From Acidovorax sp. (lineage in GTDB: Bacteria; Pseudomonadota; Gammaproteobacteria; Burkholderiales; Burkholderiaceae_C): a DNA stretch of 64,000 bases. Below the pieces are notes generated by a model that searched no databases, was not told the DNA's origin, and saw only the letters and a list, made by a program, of their open reading frames with translations. Of the stretch, positions 34,166 to 43,274 are shown piece after piece. Both the position numbers and the translations under genes were made by a program. The first letter of the stretch is position 1, and each line of letters opens with the position of its first letter. The DNA lies in contig JAITLO010000046.1 in assembly GCA_031277855.1 (NCBI GenBank), positions 62,001 to 126,000 on the forward strand, in the 5' to 3' direction.

Positions 34166-35299
34166 TCAGGGGCGCTCCAGCACCGTGGCAATGCCTTGGC
34201 CGCCGCCTATGCACTGTGTGGCCAGAGCGTAGCGTCCCTGCTGGCGGGTCAGCAGCGCAGCGGCCTTGCCTGTGATGCGTGCACCGGTGGCGCCCAAGGG
34301 GTGGCCTATGGCCAGGCCGCCGCCGTCGAGGTTGATGCGCTGCATGTCCAGCTCCAGCTCGCGTATGCAGGCCAGGGCCTGGGAGGAAAAAGCCTCGTTG
34401 ATCTCCACTACATCCAGATCGGCCACGGAAAGCCCGGCGCGCGCCAGCGCCTTGCGGGTGGCTGGAACCGGGCCTATGCCCATCACGGCCGGGTCCACCC
34501 CCACGGTGGCAAAGCTGCGCAGCCGTGCCAAAGCCTGCAGGCCATGGCGCTCGGCAAAGTCATCGCTGGTGACCAGCACGGCGGCTGCGCCATCGGTGAG
34601 CGGAGACGAAGTGCCCGCCGTCACCATGCCTTCCGGGTGGAAGGCGGGCTTGAGCGCGGCCAGGGCCTCCAGCGTGGTGGCCGGGCGTATGCAGCCGTCG
34701 GCATCCACGACTTCACCGTTGTCCAGCCGTATGGGCACGATTTCTTCGGCCAGCCGACCCTGTTCGCGGGCGGCAGCCGCTTTCTGGTGGGAATGCAGGG
34801 CCAGCATTTCCTGGTCGGCGCGGCCCACATTCCAGCGCCGCGCCACGTTCTCGGCGGTTTCGCCCATGGAGATATAGGCCGCGCTGTGGGCCAGCAGCTC
34901 GGGGTTGGGCGAGAAGTTAAAGCCTCCCTGCGGCACCATACTCATGGACTCCACGCCCACGCAGACAAAGGCATCGCCCATGCCGGCCTCTATCTGCGCA
35001 GCGGCGATGTGCACCGCCTGCATGGAGGAGCCGCAAAAGCGGTTCACCGTCATGCCGCCCACGGTCTCGGGCAGGCCTGCCAGCAGGCCGACAATGCGCG
35101 CCAGATTGTTGCCCTGGGCGGCCTCGGGATAGGCGCAGCCCAGGATCACATCCTCCAGCAGCGCCGGGTCCAGGTCGGTGCGGCGCAGCAGGCCTTGCAC
35201 CACCTGGGCGGCCAGGGTGTCGGGGCGCAGCGTGGCCAGGCGGCCCTTGCGGGCAAAGTGAAAGGGAGAGCGTGCATAAGCGCTGATGACGGCTTTCAT
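34166..35299 (-). CDS. Acetyl-CoA C-acyltransferase (thiolase)
   Basis: Thiolase-family enzyme of 377 residues, degradative FadA-like in sequence. The nucleophilic Cys lies in NRFCGSSMQ (about residue 89), the second-domain His in GGGLAIGHPLGATGAR (about 335), and the proton-donor Cys in TQCIGGGQG (about 365). EINEAFSSQ is also conserved. It follows the SDR gene by 15 bp on the same strand, so the two are co-transcribed. The acyl substrate is unknown. Confidence 0.94.
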   Translation of the reverse strand: MKAVISAYARSPFHFARKGRLATLRPDTLAAQVVQGLLRRTDLDPALLEDVILGCAYPEAAQGNNLARIVGLLAGLPETVGGMTVNRFCGSSMQAVHIAAAQIEAGMGDAFVCVGVESMSMVPQGGFNFSPNPELLAHSAAYISMGETAENVARRWNVGRADQEMLALHSHQKAAAAREQGRLAEEIVPIRLDNGEVVDADGCIRPATTLEALAALKPAFHPEGMVTAGTSSPLTDGAAAVLVTSDDFAERHGLQALARLRSFATVGVDPAVMGIGPVPATRKALARAGLSVADLDVVEINEAFSSQALACIRELELDMQRINLDGGGLAIGHPLGATGARITGKAAALLTRQQGRYALATQCIGGGQGIATVLERP

Positions 35300-35314
35300 G
35301 GCAGTGCTCCTGGA

Positions 35315-36145
35315 TCAGTGTGCGGCGCCGGCCATGGCGGCGGTGGCTGTGATGTTGCGATAACGGGGTGCGGGCTCTGCCTTGGAGAGCTGGCCCGCCA
35401 TGGCCTGGCGGGCAGCCTCGTAGGCCTCCCATTGCTCGAAGGCGTGCAGCGAGGGAATGGTGATTTTTTCGCCGCGCTCAAAGCCCTGCAGTGCGGCATC
35501 GACCAGGTCTTCGGCGCGCATGACCATGGTCTTGGGGAGGTTTTCTACCGGCAGGCCGCCCGTGGCCCAGAAATCGGTGGCCGTGGCACCGGGCAGTACG
35601 GCCTGCACCTGCACGCCCTTGTCGCCCAGTTCATGCTGCAGCGACTGGCTCAGGGCCAGCACAAAGGCCTTGCTGGCGCCGTAGACGCCATTCAGGGTCT
35701 CAGGCGTGATGGCGACGATGGAGGCGATATTAATGATGGCGCCCCGGCCGCGGGCTACAAAACCGGGCACGGCCGCATAGGCCAGGCGCATGGGGGCGGT
35801 CACATTCAGCTCCACCATCCGCGTCATCTGCTCCACATCGCTTTGCAGCAGCGGCGTGTGCGTGCCTATGCCGGCATTGTTCACCAGCAGGCTGATGCCG
35901 GCGTCGGTGCGCAGTCGCTGCTCAACCTGGGCCAGCGCGGCGCGGTCGTTCAAATCAGCGATGAGTACTTCGACGGCGCGGCCGCTGCGGTCGCTGATGT
36001 CCTTGGCCAGTGCATGCAGGCGCTCGCGGTTGCGGGCCACCAGAATCAGGTCGTAGCCGCGCTGGGCCAGGCGATCTGCATACAGTGCGCCGATGCCGGT
36101 GGAGGCGCCGGTGATGAGGGCAGTGCCAGTGTGTTGGGATGTCAT
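35315..36145 (-). CDS. Short-chain dehydrogenase/reductase
   Basis: A classical SDR of 276 residues. Cofactor motif TGASTGIG is near residue 13, NNAG at about 90, the catalytic Ser in NIASIVA (about 143), and YGASK with the Tyr and Lys at about 157/161. A downstream ARNRER stretch suggests NADP(H). The ATG giving MTSQHTG is chosen since it directly precedes the first beta strand. It is the first gene of an SDR-thiolase unit, divergent from a GlxA-type AraC regulator with a palindrome in between. Confidence 0.93.
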   Translation of the reverse strand: MTSQHTGTALITGASTGIGALYADRLAQRGYDLILVARNRERLHALAKDISDRSGRAVEVLIADLNDRAALAQVEQRLRTDAGISLLVNNAGIGTHTPLLQSDVEQMTRMVELNVTAPMRLAYAAVPGFVARGRGAIINIASIVAITPETLNGVYGASKAFVLALSQSLQHELGDKGVQVQAVLPGATATDFWATGGLPVENLPKTMVMRAEDLVDAALQGFERGEKITIPSLHAFEQWEAYEAARQAMAGQLSKAEPAPRYRNITATAAMAGAAH

Positions 36146-36212
36146 GTTCAAGCTCCTGCTTGCATAAAAGAGTGGATGGCCTGAATGATGTGCCCGGTAG
36201 CGTATGGCGTAA

Positions 36213-36229
36213 ATGACGTATATAGTCAT
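36213..36229. promoter_or_regulatory. Inverted repeat in the SDR/AraC divergent region
   Basis: ATGAC-N7-GTCAT, a 17-bp inverted repeat with an AT-rich centre (GTATATA), lies between the two divergent genes, 68 bp from the SDR start and 48 bp from the regulator start. Position and symmetry suggest a regulator-binding site. Confidence 0.45.
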
Positions 36230-36276
36230 AAATCGAGACATTCACCGCAAGCACTAGGCTTGCCAGAAAGCAGCAC

Positions 36277-37227
36277 ATGCACCGCATTGCCTATGTTTTG
36301 CCCCAGGGTTTTCAGGCCATGGCCCTGGCCACCCAGGCCGTGTTTGAGCTGGCCAATCTGGTAGCGGTTCAACCGTTCTATGCGGTAGAGACCTATGCCC
36401 TGGGTGGAGAAGTGCGCTCCTCCACAGGGCTGGTGTTGCAGGCCCGGACCTTGAGCGCGCACAGCAACGCCGACACCTGGCTGGTGGCCGGGCTGATCGC
36501 GCCAGCGCTTTCGCCCACGGCTGAGGATGCGGCACTGCCAGCCATGCTGGCCTCCATAGCCCGGCGCGCACGGCGTGTGGCTGGCTTGTGCACCGGGGCC
36601 TTTGTGCTGGCCGATGCCGGCCTGCTGGATGGCCGCCGCGCCACCACGCACTGGTATTGGGCCGAGGCCTTGCAGCGCCGCCGCCCCCAGGTGCAGGTGG
36701 AAGCCGACCGCATCTATGTGGCCGATGGCCCGGTGTGGACCTCGGCCGGCATGACGGCCGAGATTGATCTGGCGCTGGCCCTGGTGGAACAAGACCTGGG
36801 CGCCGAGCTGGCGCGTGCCGTGGCCCACCGCCTGGTCATGCACCAGCGCCGCGCGGGTGGGCAGTCCCAGCATTCGGAAATGCTCAGGCTGGCGCCCAAG
36901 TCGGACCGCATACAGCAGGCGCTGGAGCATGCCAGGCGCCACCTGGCCCAGCCCTTGAGCGTGGAAGCCCTGGCCCAGGCGGCCAATCTCAGCCCGCGCC
37001 AGTTCAGCCGCGTGTTCACGGCCGAGACCGGTCAATCGCCGGCCAAGGCCATAGAGGGGCTGAGGCTGGAAGCAGCACGGCTGATGATCGAGAGCAGCCG
37101 CCACCCGCTGGAAGTGGTGGCGCGGGAGACGGGCTTTCGTGACCGTCGCCACCTGCGCGAGGCCTTTGTGCGCGGCTTTGGCATGCCGCCCCAGGCGGTG
37201 CGGCGTGGGGCGCGGGCAGAGCCTTGA
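36277..37227 (+). CDS. GlxA-family AraC-type transcriptional regulator
   Basis: A 316-residue regulator with an N-terminal DJ-1/PfpI (amidotransferase-like) domain and a C-terminal AraC double helix-turn-helix. The nucleophile-elbow sequence VAGLCTGAFVLADAGLLDGRRATTHW lies at about residues 101-126. The DNA-binding part has LSVEALAQAANLSPRQFSRVF and a second motif, LEVVARETGFRDRRHLREAF, then GMPPQAVR. It is divergent from the SDR-thiolase pair and is the likely regulator. The inducer is unknown. Confidence 0.92.
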   Translation: MHRIAYVLPQGFQAMALATQAVFELANLVAVQPFYAVETYALGGEVRSSTGLVLQARTLSAHSNADTWLVAGLIAPALSPTAEDAALPAMLASIARRARRVAGLCTGAFVLADAGLLDGRRATTHWYWAEALQRRRPQVQVEADRIYVADGPVWTSAGMTAEIDLALALVEQDLGAELARAVAHRLVMHQRRAGGQSQHSEMLRLAPKSDRIQQALEHARRHLAQPLSVEALAQAANLSPRQFSRVFTAETGQSPAKAIEGLRLEAARLMIESSRHPLEVVARETGFRDRRHLREAFVRGFGMPPQAVRRGARAEP

Positions 37228-37550
37228 TGCTGTATCTGCTGATGCTATCTAATCGACAGCAAATTGGCTTGTGGTAGAGCTTGGGCAAGCGAAAAGATGT
37301 GCTCAGAAAAAGACCTCCCGAAGGTGGTTGACAGCATAGATGTTGGCTGCGTGGCTCAATATCGTGTGGTGTCGCTAAGCCGCAGTTCTGGCCGGCAGAC
37401 CAGGGCTGGCGTGTGGTCTGGCAGCGGTGCTACCAAAGGTCGCGGCCAGCAAGCGTGGCGGTGCCGTGGCTGCCATAGGCGGTATTTCGTGGATAATGAG
37501 AACTATTCTCAAATTTGTAGGCTGCGCCTGCGCCATTGCTGTGGGCGCGC
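37228..37550. other. Intergenic region upstream of the iron-uptake operon
   Basis: About 320 bp without a supported gene. Apart from the Fur box near its right end I see no other recognisable site. TTGACAGC near 37329 resembles a -35 hexamer but lacks a convincing partner. Confidence 0.4.
37492..37510. promoter_or_regulatory. Fur box upstream of the ECF sigma factor gene
   Basis: The 19-bp GATAATGAGAACTATTCTC matches the Fur consensus GATAATGATAATCATTATC at 15 of 19 positions. It ends 40 bp before the sigma factor start and overlaps a possible -10 element (GATAAT). Iron repression of the operon is inferred. Confidence 0.8.
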
Positions 37551-38150
37551 ATGGGCGGGGCTTGCTCTCATCCCGTATTCCGCCCTGTGTTCGAGCGTTA
37601 CTACCGCGAACTGCTGAATTTTCTGGCCCACAAGGTGCGCGACCGCGATGTCGCCTCCGACCTGGCCCAGGAAAGCTATGCACGGGTGTATGCCGCAGAA
37701 CGCGCGGGTACCCGTGTGCGCGATCCCAGGGCCTTGCTCTACCGCACCGCGCGCAATCTGCTGACGGACCGCTACCGGCGCGACGCGACGGCGGCGCAGT
37801 TCCTGGGAGCGGACAGTGCGGAGGTCGAGCCCGATACCCAGCAGGGCCCTGCTGTGCACGAACCCGAGGTGGCACTGGCTACACGCCAGCACTTCGAGCG
37901 CATTGTCCAGGTCGTGGATGGTCTGCCGCCGCGCTGCCGGGAGGCTTTCATCTTGGTCAAGTTCGATGGGCTGAGCCATGCCGAGACTGCGCAGCGCATG
38001 GGCATTTCCGTCAAAACGGTGGAAATGCAGATACAGATTGCACTGCGCGCCTGCTGGGACTGCATGGACAGCCTGGAGGGAATCGCGCCCAGGGCAGAGG
38101 CAGCATCTCCCGCACGTGCCGTGCGCAAGCGCGGCCCCGGGACGCAGTAG
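37551..38150 (+). CDS. FecI-type ECF RNA polymerase sigma factor
   Basis: An iron-starvation extracytoplasmic-function sigma factor of 199 residues. Region 2 contains FERYYRELLNFLAHKVRDRDVASDLAQESYARVYA and DPRALLYRTARNLLTDRYRR (each shown in family order); region 4 contains DGLPPRCREAFILVKFDGLSHAETAQRMGISVKTVE, split in two motifs. The ATG giving MGGACS is chosen; an earlier TTG adds five residues. A Fur box precedes it, and FecR-like and TonB-receptor genes follow, so it should activate the receptor gene when siderophore is sensed. Confidence 0.93.
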   Translation: MGGACSHPVFRPVFERYYRELLNFLAHKVRDRDVASDLAQESYARVYAAERAGTRVRDPRALLYRTARNLLTDRYRRDATAAQFLGADSAEVEPDTQQGPAVHEPEVALATRQHFERIVQVVDGLPPRCREAFILVKFDGLSHAETAQRMGISVKTVEMQIQIALRACWDCMDSLEGIAPRAEAASPARAVRKRGPGTQ

Positions 38151-38237
38151 CATGCATGCCTGCGCACGTACCCGTTCCCTGTCCGCTACAGGGTTGCGTG
38201 GCACTGGTGCGTCTACTTCTATAACCAGATTCCCCGT

Positions 38238-39311
38238 ATGAGCCAGTTCCACCCTATGGACCCCGACCCCCAGCGCCTGCGCGACGAAGCGCTGGGCTGG
38301 TGGGTGCGCCGCCAGGATGCAGGCTGGAGCGCGCAGGACGAGGTGGAATTTCTGGCCTGGTGGCAGCGGGATGCCACACACGCACAGATGTATGCGCGCT
38401 GTGCCCGGCAGTCGGCGCAGCTGGATGCCATGCCAGCCGACCTGCTGGCGGGTATGCGCCAGCGCCTGGCCGCAGACCAGGCAGCGGAGGCGGGCCACCG
38501 TGCGCGCCAGCAACCCTCCGACCGTACGCGGCGGCGTCTGCTGCTGTGGCCTGCGGCGTCGGCCTTGGCCACGGCGGCCATGGGAGGCGTGGGTTATATG
38601 GCCTGGCAGCATCTGCAGGCCCAGCCGCTGTCGGTGCAGGCATTCCGTACCGAGCGCGGGCAGCAGCAAAGCGTCACGCTGGGTGACGGCTCGAGGTTGC
38701 GCATGGACACGGCGACGGCGCTGGACGTGCGCTACTACCGCCAGCGCCGGGAAGTGCTGCTGCGCGAGGGGCAACTGATGCTGGAGGTCCAGCCCGATGG
38801 CAGGCCCTTCCATGTGCTGGCGGGTAGCACGCGGGTCACCGTGGTGGGTACGCGGTTTTCGGTGCGCTACACCCCCGGTATTCCTGGCAATGCCGGGGTG
38901 CAGGTGGCGGTGGAAGAGGGGCGGGTGCGGGTAGCCCCGCTGCGGGATGGCGAACGGGACAGCGGGGTTTATGACCTGCAGGCCGGCAGCTTGTTGACGG
39001 CGGGCCAGGAAACCACGGCCGATGCGGGTGGCATGCCCGGCGCCATCCGTACCGTGGCCGAACAGGGTGTTGCCCTGTGGCGCCAGCAGCGCGTGAGCTT
39101 TCTGGATGTGCCGCTGTCGCAGGCCCTGGCCGAACTGGGGCGTTACCGTGACACCGGCCTGGTGGTGCGCGACCCGGAAGTGGCGGCGTTGCGACTGTCG
39201 GGGACTTTCGATCCCATGGCGGTTGCCGCCTTGCACCGGGCACTGCCACGGGCTTTGCCGGTGCAGCTGCAGGCGCGCGGTGCGGCGGTGGAAGTACTGC
39301 CGCGAAAATAA
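38238..39311 (+). CDS. FecR-family sigma regulator
   Basis: An inner-membrane anti-sigma/sigma-activating protein of 357 residues. The N-terminal cytoplasmic DUF4880-like segment contains ALGWWVRRQDAGWSAQDEVEFLAW. A transmembrane helix (LLLWPAASALATAAMGGVGY) follows at about residues 98-117, then the periplasmic FecR domain with TERGQQQSVTLGDGSRLRMDTAT and VLAGSTRVTVVGTRFSVR. The C-terminus resembles a secretin/STN-like fold (VPLSQALAELGRY), as in many FecR proteins. It transmits the signal from the receptor's STN domain to the sigma factor encoded just upstream. Confidence 0.92.
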   Translation: MSQFHPMDPDPQRLRDEALGWWVRRQDAGWSAQDEVEFLAWWQRDATHAQMYARCARQSAQLDAMPADLLAGMRQRLAADQAAEAGHRARQQPSDRTRRRLLLWPAASALATAAMGGVGYMAWQHLQAQPLSVQAFRTERGQQQSVTLGDGSRLRMDTATALDVRYYRQRREVLLREGQLMLEVQPDGRPFHVLAGSTRVTVVGTRFSVRYTPGIPGNAGVQVAVEEGRVRVAPLRDGERDSGVYDLQAGSLLTAGQETTADAGGMPGAIRTVAEQGVALWRQQRVSFLDVPLSQALAELGRYRDTGLVVRDPEVAALRLSGTFDPMAVAALHRALPRALPVQLQARGAAVEVLPRK

Positions 39312-39404
39312 GTAGGAATTTTTTTCGTTTGCAGTACAGGGTCGGGGCGCGGGGCTGCGTCTACAGCAATAGGAGTTTGATTTTTCTATTGCGAAAGAGA
39401 CACC

Positions 39405-41816
39405 ATGACCCGTCGTCATTTCCCCTTGCTGCCCCTGTCGCTGGCATTGAGCCTGGCCTGGAGTGCGGCGACCGTGCAGGCACAGCAGCCCGTAACCGTC
39501 GCGCCCAGTGTGGCCTTCCAACTGGCGCCCCAGCCTCTGGCGCAGGCGCTGAACCAGTGGGCCCGCCAAAGCGGCATGCAGTTGCTGGTGCAGCAGGCCC
39601 AGGTGGCCGGCAAGACATCGCCTGCGGTCACAGGCCACCTCAGCCCACGGGATGCCTTGGCGCAATTACTGGCCGGCAGCGGCTTGCAGGCCAGCTTTGA
39701 TGGCAATGTGGTCACGATAGGGCGGCGTGTCGCCACCGGGGGAGAGGCTGCACTGCCGATGGTGCAGGTCTTGGCCAGCCCGGAGCGCGAAGTTGCCAAT
39801 GGTCCGGTGCTGGGCTATGTGGCCCAGCGCAGCCTGAGTGCCACCAAGACCGACACTGCATTGATGGAAACGCCCATGTCCATCCATGTGGTGAGCAAGG
39901 AGCAGATCGAGAGCCAGGGCACGCAGCAGCTGACACAGACGCTGCGTTACACGCCAGGCCTGTCGGCCGACATTCGTGGCGATACCTCGCGTTTCGACAT
40001 GATGGCCCTGCGGGGCATTGGCGGCGTATCGGACACTTTTTTGTACCTGGATGGCCTGCGGCTGCCGCGTGGTGCCTCGTATCTGGTGCCGCAGGTGGAC
40101 ACCCACAGCCTGGAGCGGGTGGAAGTCCTCAAGGGGCCGGCTTCGGTGATGTACGGGCAGGCCCCGCTAGGAGGCATTGTCAGCATGGTCAGCAAGCGCC
40201 CCAGCGCCGAGACCGCACATGAAATCTCGCTGTCGGCAGGCAGCCACAACCGCAAGCAGCTCACCTGGGACAGCACCGGCGCCCTCAACGAAGACGGCAC
40301 CCTGCAATACCGGCTGACGGCGCTGGCACGCAAGTCCGACACCTCGGTGCAGTTTGCCGAGGAAGAGCGCAGCTACATCGCGCCGTCGGTGACCTGGAAA
40401 CCCAATGCCGATACGCAACTGACCGTGCTGGGCCTGTACCAGCATGATCCCAAGGGTGGCTTCTACGGGGTGCTGCCTTCGCGTGGCTCCATCCTGCCGA
40501 ACCGCTACGGCGCGATTCCACGCGATTTCTTTGACGGATCGCCAGACCACAACGACTTTGACCGAACCCAGTCCAGCATCGGCTATGAGTTCAGCCACCG
40601 GTTTAGTGAGCAATGGAGCGTAAGGCAGAACCTGCGCTACTGGCATATGGATCTAGACCAGAGCCAGGTGGGGCTGAGCAGCTTGCAGGCCGACGACCGC
40701 ACGATCAACCGCTATGCGCTGTGGTCCAAGGAAAAGCTCACGGCCTGGAATATCGATACTCAACTGGTGGGCAAGCTGCAGGCGGGCGATGTGGCGCACC
40801 AGGTGCTGCTCGGCGTGGATGTGCAGCGCGATCGCTGGGAGCAGACCCAGGGCTATGGCGCGGCGCCCACGCTGGACTGGCTGGCTCCCAATTACCAGCA
40901 GCCCATCACCATGCCGGCGGCCTATACCAGCCCGGATCGCAAGCAGCAACTGACCGGTGTGTACCTGCAGGACCAGATCCGCTGGGGCCGTTGGGGCCTG
41001 ACCTTGGGCGGCCGCTATGACCGCGTGCACATCACCAATAACAACCTGCTGGCCAAGACCTACAGCGACCAGAAGCTGAGCCGCTCCACCTGGCGGGCAG
41101 CCTTGATGCACCATTTTGACAACGGCGTGGCGCCCTATGTCAGCTATGCCACATCGTTCGATCCTTCGGTCACGGCCAATCCCTACGGCGACCCCTTCAA
41201 GCCCACGACCGGCAAGCAACTGGAAGTGGGGGTGAAGTACCAGCCAGCGGGCAAGAATGCGTTGTTCACCGCCTCGGTGTTTGACCTGACCCAGCAGAAC
41301 GTGCTGACCCAGGACCCGAACTCCTCCAACCCTTTGATGCGGGTGCAGACTGGGGAAGTCAACTCCCGCGGTATCGAGCTGGAGGCGCGCTTCAGCCCGA
41401 TCAAGCATCTCCAGATCATCAGCGGCCTGAGCTGGATCGACCCCGAAGTCACCCGCAGCAACGGCACCGACTTGGGCAAGCGCCCCATCACGGTGGCCAA
41501 GACCACCGCTTCGCTGTGGAGCGACTACAAGCTCACCGAAGGTGCGTTTGCAGGGCTGACGGTCGGCGCTGGCGTGCGCCATGTGGGCCACGCCTACGCG
41601 GATCCGGCCAACACCCAGAAGATCCCGGCCTACACGGTGCTGGACGCCATGCTGCGCTACGACCTGCGTTACCTGGATGCTTCGCTGCGTGGCACCACGC
41701 TGTCGCTGAATCTGAGCAATCTCACCGACAAGACCTTCTTCACCTGCAATGGTGCGAATTTCTGCAACTACGGCCAGGGCCGAACCCTGCTGGCCACGCT
41801 CAAATATGGCTGGTAA
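39405..41816 (+). CDS. TonB-dependent siderophore receptor with signalling domain
   Basis: Outer-membrane receptor of 803 residues. A signal peptide (ending VQAQQ, about residue 26) is followed by a secretin/TonB short N-terminal (STN) domain, FQLAPQPLAQALNQWARQSG to about 108, the signalling module that contacts FecR. The TonB box region, plug (ETPMSIHVVSKEQIESQG, RGIGGVSDTFLYLDGLR, LERVEVLKGPASVMYGQ) and a 22-strand barrel follow, ending in LKYGW with a terminal Trp. Motifs are of the ferric hydroxamate/pyoverdine (FhuE/FpvA) class, but the siderophore cannot be named. No siderophore biosynthesis genes are in the window, so it may use a xenosiderophore. Confidence 0.94.
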   Translation: MTRRHFPLLPLSLALSLAWSAATVQAQQPVTVAPSVAFQLAPQPLAQALNQWARQSGMQLLVQQAQVAGKTSPAVTGHLSPRDALAQLLAGSGLQASFDGNVVTIGRRVATGGEAALPMVQVLASPEREVANGPVLGYVAQRSLSATKTDTALMETPMSIHVVSKEQIESQGTQQLTQTLRYTPGLSADIRGDTSRFDMMALRGIGGVSDTFLYLDGLRLPRGASYLVPQVDTHSLERVEVLKGPASVMYGQAPLGGIVSMVSKRPSAETAHEISLSAGSHNRKQLTWDSTGALNEDGTLQYRLTALARKSDTSVQFAEEERSYIAPSVTWKPNADTQLTVLGLYQHDPKGGFYGVLPSRGSILPNRYGAIPRDFFDGSPDHNDFDRTQSSIGYEFSHRFSEQWSVRQNLRYWHMDLDQSQVGLSSLQADDRTINRYALWSKEKLTAWNIDTQLVGKLQAGDVAHQVLLGVDVQRDRWEQTQGYGAAPTLDWLAPNYQQPITMPAAYTSPDRKQQLTGVYLQDQIRWGRWGLTLGGRYDRVHITNNNLLAKTYSDQKLSRSTWRAALMHHFDNGVAPYVSYATSFDPSVTANPYGDPFKPTTGKQLEVGVKYQPAGKNALFTASVFDLTQQNVLTQDPNSSNPLMRVQTGEVNSRGIELEARFSPIKHLQIISGLSWIDPEVTRSNGTDLGKRPITVAKTTASLWSDYKLTEGAFAGLTVGAGVRHVGHAYADPANTQKIPAYTVLDAMLRYDLRYLDASLRGTTLSLNLSNLTDKTFFTCNGANFCNYGQGRTLLATLKYGW

Positions 41817-41820
41817 TCCG

Positions 41821-43080
41821 ATGACAACACCTGCTGCGATGCAAACGCAAACGCCAACGCAAACACAAACACCAAGCCAGGGCCGACGGCAAGGCGAGCG
41901 CCAGGTGCTGCTGGCCATTGGCATGCTCTATATCGGGTTCGGGGTGATGGTGGCGCTGCTCCAGGGAGGCTTGCCTCCCATCTTGCGCGCGCGCGGCCTG
42001 TCGCTGGAGCAGATCGGCTGGACGTTTGCCCTGTACCTGCCCATCGGGCTGTCGTTTCTGTGGGCACCGCTGGTAGACCGCATGCCAATTCCCTGGCTGT
42101 CGCCCCGGATTGGCTGGATTGTGGCGGCGCAGTTGGTGGCCGTGGCCGGGCTGTGCGCGGTGGCCTACCTGGAGACCGCTCCCCTGGGCCTGCTGTTCGG
42201 GCTGGGGCTGCTGGTGGCCATGGCTGCCGCCACCATGGATCTGGCACTCGATGCCCTGGCCGTGGAGCTGACACATGCCGATGGCAAGCCGCTGGCGGCG
42301 TCACTGAAGCTGGCAGCACTGGCATTGGGCGCGCTGCTTGGCGGTGGCGTGCTGGTGGCTGCGCTGGACCGGCTGGGATGGCAGAGCACTTTTCTGCTGG
42401 TGGCGGCTTTTCTGCTGCTCTCGCTGGGGCCCGTGCTGGGTCTGGTGCAACGGGAACGGGCGCACAGCGCCCGCCAGCCCAAGTCGCCGCCGCAGTGGTT
42501 TGCCTGCCTGCGCCAGGCTCCGATGCGCCACTATCTGGCAATGCTGGTAGTAGCCGCAGCGGTGATCTTTCCGCTCAGCGCACTGAACCGTGTGATGCTG
42601 GTGGACCTGGGCGTCCCCATGGAGCACATCGCCTGGCTGGTGGGCACGCTGCAACCGGTGGGCTTGCTGGTGGTGGCGCTGGTGACCACACCGTTGATCC
42701 GGCAACTGGGCCACCGCGGTGCCCTGCTGCTGATGGCTGCGGCCGGAGCACTATGTCTGGGCCTGTTGCTGCTGGGGCACCAGCAGCGCATGCAGGCGCT
42801 GGCCATCGCGGGCACGGTGGGCATGTCCACCGTGGTGGGCGGGCTGATGGTGGTGTATTCCGCGCTGATTCTGCGATGGTCCGAAGGACCGCAAGCTGCC
42901 ACCAGCTATGCCGTGCTGTTCTGCGGCACACGCCTGTCGGGCATCGTGGCTTCCATGCTGGCCGGCAAGCTGGTGGCGCTGCTGTCCTGGCCCTGGTTCT
43001 ACAGCCTGGGCCTGCTGGCGCTGCTGGCATCCACGGCCTGGTTGCTGCTGCATCTGCGCAGATCACCGTTGCCTGCCTAA
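41821..43080 (+). CDS. MFS permease, RhtX/FptX siderophore-transporter-like
   Basis: A 419-residue major-facilitator permease with about 12 helices, starting 4 bp after the receptor stop codon, so translationally linked. Motifs include LLQGGLPPILRARGLSLEQIGWTFALYLPIG (split across helices 1-2), WAPLVDRMP and ATMDLALDALAVEL, similar to AmpG/RhtX/FptX proteins. RhtX and FptX are known single-permease inner-membrane siderophore importers that stand in for ABC transporters. The context next to a receptor argues for import of the ferric siderophore or siderophore recycling. The N-terminus has a Thr-Gln repeat (TQTPTQTQTP) encoded by a short tandem repeat. Confidence 0.85.
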   Translation: MTTPAAMQTQTPTQTQTPSQGRRQGERQVLLAIGMLYIGFGVMVALLQGGLPPILRARGLSLEQIGWTFALYLPIGLSFLWAPLVDRMPIPWLSPRIGWIVAAQLVAVAGLCAVAYLETAPLGLLFGLGLLVAMAAATMDLALDALAVELTHADGKPLAASLKLAALALGALLGGGVLVAALDRLGWQSTFLLVAAFLLLSLGPVLGLVQRERAHSARQPKSPPQWFACLRQAPMRHYLAMLVVAAAVIFPLSALNRVMLVDLGVPMEHIAWLVGTLQPVGLLVVALVTTPLIRQLGHRGALLLMAAAGALCLGLLLLGHQQRMQALAIAGTVGMSTVVGGLMVVYSALILRWSEGPQAATSYAVLFCGTRLSGIVASMLAGKLVALLSWPWFYSLGLLALLASTAWLLLHLRRSPLPA

Positions 43081-43083
43081 GAC

Positions 43084-43198
43084 CCGCTCACACAACCCTT
43101 GATACGTCGTTGCTTCGTCTTGTCGTACCTCTGTACTGCCTGCGACTTCGCGCCTCGTCTCCAACGCAAATCTTTGATTTGCTGGGCCGTGTGAGCGG
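43084..43198. repeat. 115-bp structured repeat with 10-bp terminal inverted repeats
   Basis: CCGCTCACAC at 43084-43093 is matched by GTGTGAGCGG at 43189-43198. Inside are GTAC-CTCT-GTAC and GCAAATC-TTT-GATTTGC hairpins. It is non-coding and starts within a few bases of the MFS stop codon. I recall very similar sequences between genes of many Comamonadaceae, where they are sometimes mis-annotated as short ORFs, but this cannot be checked here. Confidence 0.65.
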
Positions 43199-43274
43199 CT
43201 CTCAGAACGTTTCTCTATGCAAAAAAGAGGCTGAGGCCCCTTTTTTGCGCCCATTGTTTTCAGGACGCTAATCT

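Noticed and set aside
33752..36184. Very long plus-strand open frame (about 810 residues)
   Set aside because: It is antisense to nasR, thiolase and SDR genes, which have clear families; the translation is low-complexity Gly/His/Gln-rich, as expected from the reverse frame of GC-rich coding DNA.
43063..43254. 63-residue minus-strand frame within the 43.1 kb repeat
   Set aside because: It coincides with the structured 115-bp repeat, whose copies are often mis-annotated as short proteins; no ribosome-binding site.
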